Below, piece by piece: positions 42,280-50,704 of a stretch of 56,988 nucleotides of DNA. The notes beneath the pieces are model-generated. The model had not been told where the DNA came from and made no database searches. It saw only the letters and a program-made list of their open reading frames with translations. The first letter of the stretch is position 1. Each line of letters starts with the position of its first letter. This DNA comes from Candidatus Roseilinea sp. NK_OTU-006 (lineage in GTDB: Bacteria; Chloroflexota; Anaerolineae; J036; Brachytrichaceae): contig NZ_JAAFGM010000023.1 of the NCBI RefSeq assembly GCF_012931985.1, positions 1 through 56,988 on the forward strand, read 5' to 3'. The position numbers and the translations under genes were made by a program.

Positions 42280-43737
42280 ATGGTCGAAACACCACATTGG
42301 GTCCGGCACGCCATCTTCTACCAGATCTTCCCCGATCGCTTCGCCAAGAGCGAACGCGTCGCCAAGCCGAGCAACCTGGAGCCGTGGGAGGAGAAACCCA
42401 CGCACTATGGCTTCAAGGGCGGCGACTTGATCGGCGTGGTTGAGCACCTCGACTACCTGCAAGACCTGGGCATCAACGCGATCTATCTCTGCCCGATCTT
42501 TCAGTCCACGGCCAATCATCGTTACCACACGCACGATTACTACCGCGTGGATCCCATCCTCGGCGGCGACGCGGCCTTTCGGGCGCTACTGGACGAGGCG
42601 CATCGGCGCGACATCCGTGTGATTATTGACGGCGTGTTCAATCACGCGAGCCGTGGTTTTTATCAGTTCAATCACGCCCTGGAGAACGGCGCCGCCTCTC
42701 CTTACCTCGATTGGTTCTACATCCGTGGCTTCCCGCTGCACGCCTACGAGGGCAAGCCGATCAACTACGACGCCTGGTGGGGCATCCCGGCGCTGCCCAA
42801 GTTGAACACACGCACGCCGGCGGTGCGCGAGTTCATCTTTGACGTGGCCCAGCACTGGATCCGCTTCGGCGCAGACGGTTGGCGGCTGGATGTGCCGGCC
42901 GAGATAGACGATGACGAATTCTGGCGCGAGTTCCGCCGGCGCGTCAAAACCGTCAATCCCGACGCCTACCTCGTCGGCGAAATCTGGCATCCGGCGCAGC
43001 GATGGTTGCAGGGCGACCAGTTCGACGCGGTGATGAATTACCAGTTTGCGAAGGCCTGCATCGGCTTTTTCGTCGGCGAGGCGATGGACGTCAATCTGAC
43101 TGCGGGCGTGGGTTATGCGCCGGTGCCGGTGATGGACGCACCGGCGTTCGGGCGCGCGCTTGAAGAGATGCTGGCGCTGTATGATGAGAATGTCTGCGCC
43201 GTGCAGATGAACCTGCTCGACAGTCACGATACGGCGCGATTCTTGTCCATCGCCGGCGGCGACGTCGCTGCGCTCAAGCTGGCCACGCTGTGCCAGATGA
43301 CCTTCCCCGGCGCGCCTTCGATCTACTACGGCGACGAGATCGGCATGCGGGGCGGCAAAGACCCGGATTGCCGGCGCGCCTTCATTTGGGACGAGGCGAC
43401 CTGGGATATCGGGCTGCGCGACTATTTCAAGCAATGCATCGCACTGCGCAGGCGCTATCGCGCGCTGCGCGACGGCGGGTTCAACGTGTTGTTTGCAGAA
43501 GGCAGGGTCATCGCCTACTTGCGCGCACGAGGTGACGAAAAGCTGATCGTTGCGTTAAACTCGGGGCCGGCTGCTGCGACGATGAACATCGTCGTGCGCG
43601 ATGTCTTGCCGGAGGGCTCGGAACTGCGCGGGGAACTGGGCGAGCGCGTCAGTTACACTGTGACCGACGGTGTGCTGCGCAACGTGTCCATCCCCAAGCG
43701 CAAGGGCGTCGTCCTCAGGCTCGTGACAACGTCATGA
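42280..43737 (+). CDS. GH13 alpha-glucosidase/neopullulanase-like enzyme
   Basis: A 485-residue cytosolic GH13 enzyme with no signal peptide. The conserved regions are DGVFNHASRGF (region I), DGWRLDVPAEID with the nucleophile Asp (II), LVGEIWHPAQRWL with the acid/base Glu (III) and NLLDSHDTARF (IV). The pattern GEIWH and the start AIFYQIFPDRF point to the cyclomaltodextrinase/neopullulanase group (GH13_20-like), although the usual N-terminal starch-binding domain is absent. It probably hydrolyses maltodextrins. Confidence 0.88.
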   Translation: MVETPHWVRHAIFYQIFPDRFAKSERVAKPSNLEPWEEKPTHYGFKGGDLIGVVEHLDYLQDLGINAIYLCPIFQSTANHRYHTHDYYRVDPILGGDAAFRALLDEAHRRDIRVIIDGVFNHASRGFYQFNHALENGAASPYLDWFYIRGFPLHAYEGKPINYDAWWGIPALPKLNTRTPAVREFIFDVAQHWIRFGADGWRLDVPAEIDDDEFWREFRRRVKTVNPDAYLVGEIWHPAQRWLQGDQFDAVMNYQFAKACIGFFVGEAMDVNLTAGVGYAPVPVMDAPAFGRALEEMLALYDENVCAVQMNLLDSHDTARFLSIAGGDVAALKLATLCQMTFPGAPSIYYGDEIGMRGGKDPDCRRAFIWDEATWDIGLRDYFKQCIALRRRYRALRDGGFNVLFAEGRVIAYLRARGDEKLIVALNSGPAAATMNIVVRDVLPEGSELRGELGERVSYTVTDGVLRNVSIPKRKGVVLRLVTTS

Positions 43738-43861
43738 ATATCGAGGGCTTAAAACCCAAACATCGGGTCGCGCCTGACCGACCCCCGCCGATGTACGCCA
43801 TCTGAGGCGCATGAGCTCGGCCAGGCGCCGCCCTGCTTTGTATCTATGCAGGAGATGAGCT

Positions 43862-45241
43862 ATGGCCGAGTTGACACGCGATACGGTTGATCGCGCGCTT
43901 GCACAAGTCCGCGCTGCGCTCGATCGGAACAACGTCCGAGATGCGATCGCGGTGCTTGAACGACTGAGACAAGACGAACAAGTCGAGGTCTTCGACGAAC
44001 TGGACGTCGAGGATCAGGCCGAACTCCTTCCCCGCCTCGACCCGGAAACGGCTGCCGACATCGTGGTCGAGTTAGATGCCCAGGATCAGGCTGACATTGC
44101 CGAGCGCGTGGACGACCGGACGCTCTCGCGCATCCTCGACGAGATGGAGCCGGACGACGCAGCGGACGTCATCGGCGAGTTGCCGCAGGAGCGCCAAGCG
44201 CGGGTGCTGGCCAACATGGAGGAGGCTGACGACGTGCGCCCGTTGTTGATCCATCCGGACGAAAGCGCCGGCGGCCTGATGACCACCAGTTTCCTCACCC
44301 TACGTCCCGGCATGACGGCCCAGGAGGCGATTGATGCGCTGCGCGAGTGGAACCCCGACGACGAAATGCCCTATTACCTGTTCGTAGTAGATCGCGAGCG
44401 CCGGCTGGTGGGTGTGGTGTCGCTCCGGCAGTTGCTCGTCGCCTCACCCAACCGGCTGATCGGCAGCATCATGAACCCCGACGTGATCAGCGTGCCCGTC
44501 GGCGCCGACCAAGAGGAAGTCGCCAACCTGATGAAGAAACATGACTTCCTGGCGCTGCCGGTGGTGGACGCGAACAACCGCCTGCTCGGCATCATCACTG
44601 TGGATGACGTGGTGGACGTGATCGAGGAGGAAGCCACTGAAGACGTCTATCGCTTCGGCGCGGTCGAACCGGGCGTGCTAAACAAGCCCTACTTCAAAAC
44701 GTCGCTCACGCGGGTGTTGCGGTCGCGCGTGGGTTGGTTGGTGTTGCTGTTCGTCGCCGAGACGTTTACCGGAAGCGTGCTGCGCGTCTTCGAGCACGAA
44801 TTAGCGACGGTCGTCGCGCTGTCGTTCTTCATCCCGTTGTTGATCGGCACCGGCGGGAATACGGGCGCCCAGACCGTCTCGACGATCATCCGTGGGTTGG
44901 CGCTGCGCGAGATCCAACCCGGCGACCTGTTCCGGGTGCTCTCCCGCGAACTGATGGTCGGACTGCTGCTGGGTGCCAGCCTCGGTGCCATTGCGTTCCT
45001 GCGCGCCGAGCTATGGGGAAGCGGCTTCTCGCTGTCCCTGGTAGTCGGATTGTCCGTCCTCGTCATCTGTACTTGGGCGAACACCATCGGGTCGTTGATC
45101 CCCCTGTTGGCCCAGCGTTTCAAAATTGATCCGGCGATCGTCTCGGCCCCACTCATCACCACGCTGGTGGACGCCACCGGCCTGGCCATCTACTTGATGA
45201 TTGCCCGATTGCTGCTGCCTGAACTACGAGGCGGCGGTTAA
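43862..45241 (+). CDS. mgtE: Magnesium transporter MgtE
   Basis: A 459-residue Mg2+ channel. It has an acidic N domain of superhelical repeats (residues 1-125), a CBS pair (about 135-255, with MTTSFLTLRPGMTAQEAI and MNPDVISVPVGADQEEV), and five membrane helices containing the conserved PLLIGTGGNTGAQT pore motif. Domain order matches Thermus MgtE, where Mg2+ bound by the cytosolic part closes the pore. A GCAGGAG ribosome site precedes the ATG. Confidence 0.95.
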   Translation: MAELTRDTVDRALAQVRAALDRNNVRDAIAVLERLRQDEQVEVFDELDVEDQAELLPRLDPETAADIVVELDAQDQADIAERVDDRTLSRILDEMEPDDAADVIGELPQERQARVLANMEEADDVRPLLIHPDESAGGLMTTSFLTLRPGMTAQEAIDALREWNPDDEMPYYLFVVDRERRLVGVVSLRQLLVASPNRLIGSIMNPDVISVPVGADQEEVANLMKKHDFLALPVVDANNRLLGIITVDDVVDVIEEEATEDVYRFGAVEPGVLNKPYFKTSLTRVLRSRVGWLVLLFVAETFTGSVLRVFEHELATVVALSFFIPLLIGTGGNTGAQTVSTIIRGLALREIQPGDLFRVLSRELMVGLLLGASLGAIAFLRAELWGSGFSLSLVVGLSVLVICTWANTIGSLIPLLAQRFKIDPAIVSAPLITTLVDATGLAIYLMIARLLLPELRGGG

Positions 45242-45372
45242 AGCGCGATCGCCTTAGATGTCGGGCGTCGGAGGGTAGCACCAGGAGTCCAAAGCCTGGC
45301 AACCAGCGGCCATACGGCTGAGCATGCCGAGCGGCAACCCGCAAGTAGAACCTCTGTTCTACAATTTGCGGC

Positions 45373-45786
45373 ATGACGGTCAAAGAGCGAAGCCAAGACT
45401 TGAACATGGTCGTGGAGATCGTGCGCGAGCATCTGTTCGCGCATCTCGACGACAGCGACCTGTGCAAGGACATGTGCGCCGTGATCGCGATCAACCTACG
45501 GCGCATCCACGAGGACACCGAGAAGAGCGCCAACGCCTGGGACAAGCGCGCCTATCACAGCAAGGCCGATGCGCTGCGGCGCGAGATGAGCTGGGCGCTG
45601 CCCATGGCGCAGCTTGCGGAAAGCCTGGCTTACAACGCGCGGCGGTTTACGGCCGAAGACCTGGATCGCTTGATGGACATGCTGCCGGACGCGTATGAGA
45701 TGCCCAAGCGCCCGCGCTTCCGAAATGTCGAAGTGATGCGGGGGGCAGCCGCTGCGGCACGGCAGACGCTCCTGAGGAAGCGCTGA
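45373..45786 (+). CDS. Conserved-looking protein of unknown function
   Basis: A 137-residue, mostly helical soluble protein with no signal or membrane segment. Conspicuous parts are DLNMVVEIVREHLFAHLDDSDLCKDMCAVI and DKRAYHSKADALRREMSWALP, which suggest a helical bundle. I do not recognise it. A TACAAT box (45360-45365) is seven bases before the ATG, so the start appears leaderless. The 3' end abuts the opposing RNA unit at 45787-45949. Confidence 0.7.
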   Translation: MTVKERSQDLNMVVEIVREHLFAHLDDSDLCKDMCAVIAINLRRIHEDTEKSANAWDKRAYHSKADALRREMSWALPMAQLAESLAYNARRFTAEDLDRLMDMLPDAYEMPKRPRFRNVEVMRGAAAAARQTLLRKR

Positions 45787-45819
45787 AAAACAGGCCGGCC
45801 CCCTTTCGGGGGCCGCCTG
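45786..45819 (-). terminator. Intrinsic terminator of the minus-strand small RNA
   Basis: On the minus strand CAGG-C(G)GGCCCCC pairs with GGGGGCCG-GCCTG around a GAAA tetraloop and is followed directly by TTTTT. The GAAA loop and T-run are correct only in this direction, so the stop belongs to a minus-strand transcript. Confidence 0.8.
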
Positions 45820-45949
45820 CGCGCCGTGGCTTTCTAGCGGATAGCTAGAGGTGATGCCACGGCGCTTTGTTGCGTACTACTCATTGTGACATCACCTCCA
45901 TCCTAAAAGATAGCGGCGTAAGGCGTCGCCAGCGCGGCGACACGGCACG
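45787..45949 (-). ncRNA. Candidate structured small RNA or leader, minus strand
   Basis: A TACAAT box (45961-45956) is followed by a leader hairpin (GTCGCC/GGCGAC, 45941-45925), a nine-base match to the 16S tail (GGAGGTGAT), a short open frame, and the terminator at 45819-45786. Two stems compete. GAGGTGAT (45898-45891) can pair with ATCACCTC (45855-45848), hiding the ribosome site. Alternatively GCGCCGTGGC (45865-45856) can pair with GCCACGGCGC (45830-45821). No -35 element is clear. The family is not recognised. Confidence 0.55.
45834..45884 (-). CDS. Possible 16-residue peptide
   Basis: ATG at 45884 to TAG at 45834 reads MSSTQQSAVASPLAIR. It is preceded by TGGAGGTGAT, which gives a nine-base perfect match to the 3' end of 16S rRNA, and followed by a terminator. 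Eleven of the sixteen residues are Ser, Thr, Gln or Ala. It might be a leader peptide, a toxin-like or signalling peptide, or a chance frame in a non-coding RNA. Confidence 0.4.
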   Translation of the reverse strand: MSSTQQSAVASPLAIR

Positions 45950-46244
45950 CCACGCATTGTAAACCGAGATTCACAAGGGGGGAGCCGCTGGGCGTTTTGC
46001 CCGGCTGACCAACGTGCCGACACGTTCGTTCAGGATATGCCGGGCAGGCGCCCGCCGGGCATCTAGCGTCGCACTGCGAGAAGCCAACGTCCCCTAATCC
46101 CTAGGCGCAACCGTTCGTAACACACTTTGCGGCGCTCGGCGCACGAACCGGGAGACGCTGGGTTTGGCCGGCTGCGTTGCAAGTGACCCGCGCCATGGAA
46201 CCGGTCAGCGCCTCAGCCCCACTTAACACACGCTTGAGGCGGCG

Positions 46245-46274
46245 TTGACGTCACCTTAAATTCGGCGTTGTAAT
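46245..46274 (+). promoter_or_regulatory. Promoter of a candidate small RNA
   Basis: TTGACG (46245-46250), an 18-base spacer and TGTAAT (46269-46274). The next gene, pstS, is almost 270 bases away and has its own promoter, so this one probably serves the short transcript that ends in the hairpin at 46321-46353. Confidence 0.5.
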
Positions 46275-46280
46275 ACACGC

Positions 46281-46353
46281 TCAGGCGCTTTTTCCCTTTC
46301 TCCTCCTCTTCTTTGGACGGTCAACGCGGTGGAACCCCCTTCCACCGCGTTGA
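46281..46353 (+). ncRNA. Candidate small RNA with pyrimidine stretch and 12-bp hairpin
   Basis: The inferred transcript begins near 46281. It contains a run of pyrimidines (46289-46314) including CTCCTCCTC, which is complementary to Shine-Dalgarno sites, and ends in a perfect 12-base hairpin (46321-46332 and 46342-46353, loop of nine). There is no T-run after the hairpin. No open frame with a ribosome site is seen. Confidence 0.4.
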
Positions 46354-46460
46354 TTATGCACTCAACGCTTTGCGCAGTCGCATGCGGTGTGCTTATCGGG
46401 CGCTTGTAGTATGTATCTTCTGAAAATCAAGCTGATAGATTGATTTTGTCCTAAACCTCT

Positions 46461-46505
46461 TTTACACAAATACTTAAAGAACGCTTAACCATCCGTGGCT
46501 ATAGT
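46461..46505 (+). promoter_or_regulatory. Putative Pho box and -10 of pstS
   Basis: TTAAAG (46474-46479) and TTAACC (46485-46490) are direct repeats exactly 11 bases apart, with a looser TTTACA at 46461-46466. They end ten bases before TATAGT (46500-46505), where a -35 would lie. This is the arrangement of PhoB/PhoP-activated promoters and fits the phosphate operon downstream. The regulator is not encoded in the window. Confidence 0.55.
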
Positions 46506-46542
46506 GGCGTTGAATAACTGCGAAACTAAGGAGTCAGAAGCG

Positions 46543-47742
46543 ATGCATAAACCAAACACGAGCCTCACGACAAACCGTAGGCATCCAAAGATCATAGCGA
46601 GTCTTGTCGCTGCATCTCTTGCGCTTGCCGCGTGCGCCACAGCGACGCCGGCTGCCCCAGCGCCTACCGCAGCCGCCCCCGCTGAACCGACTGCGGCCGC
46701 GCCTGAACCCACTGCGCCGGCAGCCGAGAAAATAGGCCTCTTCGAGGGCACGCTGCCCGAGCCTCCGAATAAAGAGGAACTCGCCAAGCTCTCCGGCGAA
46801 ATTTCGATAGACGGCTCCAGCACGGTTTACCCGGTGACTGCGGCTGCCGTCGAAGAATTCAACAAGTATGCGCCGAACATGCGCATCGCCGTCGGCATCT
46901 CCGGCACAGGCGGCGGCTTCAAGAAGTTCTGCAACAACGAGACCGACATCTCAAACGCCTCCCGCCCCATCCTGCCAGCCGAGCGCGAAGCCTGCGCCAA
47001 GAACAACATTGAGTTCATCGAGATTCCCGTCGCGTTTGACGGCCTTGCGGTGGTGGTCAGCAAAGATAACACCTTCGCAAGCTGCATCAAGGCCAGCAAG
47101 CTCAAGGAGATCTGGCAACCCGATTCGCAGGGCAAGACCTTTAAGTGGAGCGACATTGACCCGAGCTGGCCGAATAAGAACATCGTCTTGTTCGGCGCCG
47201 GCTCTGACTCGGGCACGTTCGACTACTTTACTGAAGCCATCGTCGGTAAGGGCAAGTCGAGCCGCGGCGATTACCAGGCCAGCGAAGACGACAACGTGCT
47301 GGTGCAGGGCGTGGCAGGCGACCAATACGCCCTCGGCTACTTCGGCTACGCCTACGTGGTGGAGAACACCGATAAGATTCGCGCCGTCGCGATTGACTAC
47401 GACCTCAACCCCAAGACGGGCGAGCCCACGCCATTCGCCGGCAAGTGCGTTGAGCCAAACTTCGAGACCATTAAGAATGGCACCTATCAGCCGCTGTCGC
47501 GCCCGATCTTCATCTACGTGAAGGCGGCTTCGGTGGATAAGCCGGGCATGAAGGAGTTCATCAACTTCTACCTCAGCCCCAGCTTCACCCCGCTGATTCA
47601 GAGCCGCGAGGTGGGTTACGTCGAACTGGAACGCGCGATCTACGAAGCTGCTGCGAAGCGCTTCAACAACCGCGTGCTGGGCACGCTCTTCCCCAAAGGT
47701 GAAGAAGTAGGCGCAACGTTGGACCGCTATCTGCAGAATTAG
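46543..47742 (+). CDS. pstS: Phosphate-binding lipoprotein PstS
   Basis: Extracytoplasmic receptor of the high-affinity phosphate importer, 399 residues. The lipoprotein signal ends at ALAACAT (Cys31) and is followed by a Pro/Ala-rich linker to about residue 62. Phosphate-binding loops are IDGSSTVYPVT, ISGTGGGFKKFCNNETDISNASR and GSDSGTFDYF. The ATG at 46543 is set by AAGGAG 11 bases upstream. It is the first gene of pstSCAB; phoU is missing from the cluster. Confidence 0.95.
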   Translation: MHKPNTSLTTNRRHPKIIASLVAASLALAACATATPAAPAPTAAAPAEPTAAAPEPTAPAAEKIGLFEGTLPEPPNKEELAKLSGEISIDGSSTVYPVTAAAVEEFNKYAPNMRIAVGISGTGGGFKKFCNNETDISNASRPILPAEREACAKNNIEFIEIPVAFDGLAVVVSKDNTFASCIKASKLKEIWQPDSQGKTFKWSDIDPSWPNKNIVLFGAGSDSGTFDYFTEAIVGKGKSSRGDYQASEDDNVLVQGVAGDQYALGYFGYAYVVENTDKIRAVAIDYDLNPKTGEPTPFAGKCVEPNFETIKNGTYQPLSRPIFIYVKAASVDKPGMKEFINFYLSPSFTPLIQSREVGYVELERAIYEAAAKRFNNRVLGTLFPKGEEVGATLDRYLQN

Positions 47743-47785
47743 CCGGAACGCGGATCGCGGCCCAACCGCCTGTCTGTAAAGCGCA

Positions 47786-47818
47786 AGGGTAGGCGCAGGG
47801 ATTATCCTCGCCTACCCT
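47786..47818 (+). terminator. Hairpin between pstS and pstC
   Basis: Perfect ten-base arms (AGGGTAGGCG/CGCCTACCCT) around a 13-base loop that can itself pair (AGG/CCT). No T-run follows. Such hairpins often stabilise or attenuate so that the binding protein is made in excess over the membrane subunits. Confidence 0.65.
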
Positions 47819-47933
47819 ACCGCATCTCACAGGACCAGTCTTCTCGCGATGCTCTTAGAATATGCAGCCTGTAATGATCGAGAGAAATGCGAAATGCGCG
47901 CAGAGTGGCCTTAGGCCGTCCCTGGAGTAGAAC

Positions 47934-48872
47934 ATGAGCATGGCAGCGCCCTCTGAATCAAGCAATGCGGGGCTGGGGCTGCAACAAAGGCGCCCCCACG
48001 CGCTTGGCGAGCGGTTCATCAGCATATTGCTCATGACTGCAGCGGCGCTCTCCGTCGTCACCACATTTGCGATTGTCCTATCGCTCGCCGGCGACACCGT
48101 TGCCTTCTTCCGGGAAGTATCGGTGATCGAATACCTGACCGGCACACTGTGGACGCCGCTGTTTTCCAACCCCAGATTCGGCATCTGGCCGTTGATCACG
48201 GCGACCTTCATGACCTCGGCGATCGCCATGCTGGTCGCTGTGCCCTTCGGCCTGGCCATTGCTGTCTATCTGAGCGAGTTCGCTTCGCTGCGCGCGCGAA
48301 GCTTGATCAAGCCGCTGCTAGAGGTGTTGGCGGGGATCCCTACCGTGGTGTATGGTTACTTTGCGCTCACAGCGGTCACGCCCTTCCTGCGAGGATTCAT
48401 CCCGGAGATTAAATCATTCAACTCGCTGAGCGCCGGCCTGGTCATGGGTGTGATGATCATTCCCATCGTGGCATCGCTGACGGAGGATGCGTTCAACGCG
48501 GTGCCGCGCGGGTTGCGTGAGGGGGCCTACGGGCTGGGCGCCATGCGCCACGAAGTCGCGCTGCGCGTGGTATTTCCGGCGGCGCTTTCCGGCGTTGCAG
48601 CCGCGCTGCTGCTGGCGCTCTCGCGCGCGGTGGGCGAGACGATGATCGTCGCACTGGCCGCCGGACAAAACCCCACCTTCACGCTAGACCCGCTTGTGCC
48701 CGTGTCCACTATGACCGCTTACATCGTGCAAGTCAGTTTAGGCGACACGCCCTACGGCTCAATCGGTTATAAGACGATCTTCGCCGTCGGCGCGACGCTC
48801 TTTATTATCACGTTCGCCATCAACTTCGGCAGCACGCTCATCGTGCGCCGGTTTCGCGAGCGTTACGATTAA
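47934..48872 (+). CDS. pstC: Phosphate ABC transporter permease PstC
   Basis: A 312-residue inner-membrane subunit with six predicted helices and the transport loop RGLREGAYGLGAMRHEVALRVVFPAALSG that contacts PstB. ALSRAVGETMIVALAAGQNP is the conserved PstC/PstA segment. The start is the ATG at 47934, about 190 bases after pstS with the hairpin between them. Confidence 0.95.
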   Translation: MSMAAPSESSNAGLGLQQRRPHALGERFISILLMTAAALSVVTTFAIVLSLAGDTVAFFREVSVIEYLTGTLWTPLFSNPRFGIWPLITATFMTSAIAMLVAVPFGLAIAVYLSEFASLRARSLIKPLLEVLAGIPTVVYGYFALTAVTPFLRGFIPEIKSFNSLSAGLVMGVMIIPIVASLTEDAFNAVPRGLREGAYGLGAMRHEVALRVVFPAALSGVAAALLLALSRAVGETMIVALAAGQNPTFTLDPLVPVSTMTAYIVQVSLGDTPYGSIGYKTIFAVGATLFIITFAINFGSTLIVRRFRERYD

Positions 48873-48888
48873 TCCTTACTGAACTGCT

Positions 48889-49794
48889 ATGGCTACGAGC
48901 GAAATACGTCGCAATTTCGCCCCCGCCGAGGACATGTCGTTCGACGCCATTCAAGGCTCGCGCCGCCTGAAAGGCATGCTCCTCGTCGCGTTCAGCATCC
49001 TTGCGCTGGCCGTTGGCGTCGGCATGGTGCTCACGCTCCTGATTGATGTGCTCGTGCGCGGCTTGCCCTGGTTGGACTGGCAATTCCTGACGAGTTTCGA
49101 CTCGCGGTTCCCCGAACGCGCCGGGATCCTGGCGGCGATGGTGGGCACTGCGCTGACGATCGTCATCACGGTGATCGTCAGCCTGCCCGTCGGCATCATG
49201 TCGGCGATTTACCTTGAGGAGTATGCGCGAGACAACTGGTTCACCCGGCTGATCGAGATCAACATCGCTAACTTGGCTGCGGTGCCGTCCATTATTTACG
49301 GATTGCTCGGTCTAGCGGTGTTCGTGCGCTTCTTTGGGTTGAATCGCAGCATCCTCGCCGGCGGCCTCACTTTGGCGTTGCTGGTGTTGCCCATCATCAT
49401 CGTCGTCTCGCGCGAGGCCATCCGCAGCGTGCCCAACGGCATTCGACAGGCAGCCTACGGGATCGGCGCGACCCAATGGCAGACGGTCTGGCATCAGGTT
49501 CTGCCGGTGGCGCTGCCGGGCATACTAACGGGCAACATCTTGGCCGCCTCGCGCGCGATTGGCGAAACAGCGCCGCTTGTCACGCTTGGCGCGCTCACGT
49601 TCATCCCCTTCCTGCCCAAAGACTTGCTCGACCGATTCACCGTGCTGCCCATCGTCATCTTCAACTGGTCTTCCAAGCCGCAGAGGGAGTTTCACGACGT
49701 CGCCGCCGCAGCCATTATTGTGCTGCTCGGCATCCTGCTGCTCATCAACCTCCTTGCCATTGTCCTGCGCCAACGGCTGCGCAAACAGTTCTAA
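48889..49794 (+). CDS. pstA: Phosphate ABC transporter permease PstA
   Basis: A 301-residue partner of PstC with six predicted helices. [38 protein letters not shown] and the loop [23 protein letters not shown] are diagnostic, as is [16 protein letters not shown]. It starts 16 bases after pstC. Confidence 0.95.
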   Translation: MATSEIRRNFAPAEDMSFDAIQGSRRLKGMLLVAFSILALAVGVGMVLTLLIDVLVRGLPWLDWQFLTSFDSRFPERAGILAAMVGTALTIVITVIVSLPVGIMSAIYLEEYARDNWFTRLIEINIANLAAVPSIIYGLLGLAVFVRFFGLNRSILAGGLTLALLVLPIIIVVSREAIRSVPNGIRQAAYGIGATQWQTVWHQVLPVALPGILTGNILAASRAIGETAPLVTLGALTFIPFLPKDLLDRFTVLPIVIFNWSSKPQREFHDVAAAAIIVLLGILLLINLLAIVLRQRLRKQF

Positions 49795-49849
49795 AAACGG
49801 CGTTTCGCCTAATTACACGCTCACCCTTAGCTCAAGCAGATCAGAAACT

Positions 49850-50701
49850 ATGCCGGTACTCATCAACGTTACGCAGAAAGAACGAGAGACCGAGCCGATC
49901 TCAGAGGAGATGGGCGTCGTCGATCGCGCAAATGTCGTGCTCGAGACGCAACGGCTCAGCGTGTTCTACGGCAATTTCAAGGCCATCCACGATGTCAACC
50001 TCAGCTTTCAGAAAAACAAGATCACCGCGCTGATCGGCCCATCGGGTTGCGGCAAGAGCACGCTGCTGCGCGCCTTGAACCGCATGAATGAACTCGTCCC
50101 CAGCGCGCGCGCAGAGGGCGCGGTGCTCTATCGCGGACACAATCTGTATGCGCCCAACGTTGACCCGGTCGAAGTGCGTCGGCGCATTGGGATGGTCTTC
50201 CAAAAGCCCAACCCCTTCCCCAAGAGCATCTATGAGAACATCGCGTTCGGCCTGCGCATCAACGGCTGGAAAGGGTCGAAGGCAGAGATGGATGATATCG
50301 TCGAACGTTCGCTGCGCCGGGCTGCGCTGTGGGATGAGGTCAAGGATAAGCTCAAGCAACTCGGGACATCGCTCTCCGGCGGCCAACAGCAGCGCTTGTG
50401 CATCGCGCGCGCCATCGCCGTTGAACCGGAAGTGATCTTGATGGACGAACCCTGCTCGGCGCTCGACCCGATCGCGACGCTGAAGATCGAGGAGCTGATG
50501 ATCGAGCTGGTGAAGCAGTACACGATCATCATCGTCACCCACAACATGCAACAAGCTGCGCGCGTGAGCGACTACACCGCGATGATGATGATGCGCCCTG
50601 ACCGCTCCGGCGAGGTGATCGAATTCGACACCACGGAGACGATCTTCACCAAGCCAAAGGACAAGCGCACCGAGGACTACGTCTCCGGGCGATTCGGTTA
50701 A
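49850..50701 (+). CDS. pstB: Phosphate ABC transporter ATPase PstB
   Basis: A 283-residue ATPase that powers PstCA. Walker [11 protein letters not shown]-loop [21 protein letters not shown], signature LSGGQQQR and Walker [13 protein letters not shown] are complete, and the C-terminus YVSGRFG is typical of PstB. About 25 extra N-terminal residues precede the usual start; a later start at the in-frame ATG near residue 21 is possible. It ends the operon and is convergent with the oxidoreductase gene, three bases away. Confidence 0.95.
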   Translation: MPVLINVTQKERETEPISEEMGVVDRANVVLETQRLSVFYGNFKAIHDVNLSFQKNKITALIGPSGCGKSTLLRALNRMNELVPSARAEGAVLYRGHNLYAPNVDPVEVRRRIGMVFQKPNPFPKSIYENIAFGLRINGWKGSKAEMDDIVERSLRRAALWDEVKDKLKQLGTSLSGGQQQRLCIARAIAVEPEVILMDEPCSALDPIATLKIEELMIELVKQYTIIIVTHNMQQAARVSDYTAMMMMRPDRSGEVIEFDTTETIFTKPKDKRTEDYVSGRFG

Positions 50702-50704
50702 GCA

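Noticed and set aside
43738-43861. Magnesium riboswitch before mgtE
   Set aside because: The gap is only 124 bases and shows no M-box words or terminator/anti-terminator pair; a ribosome site is the only clear element.
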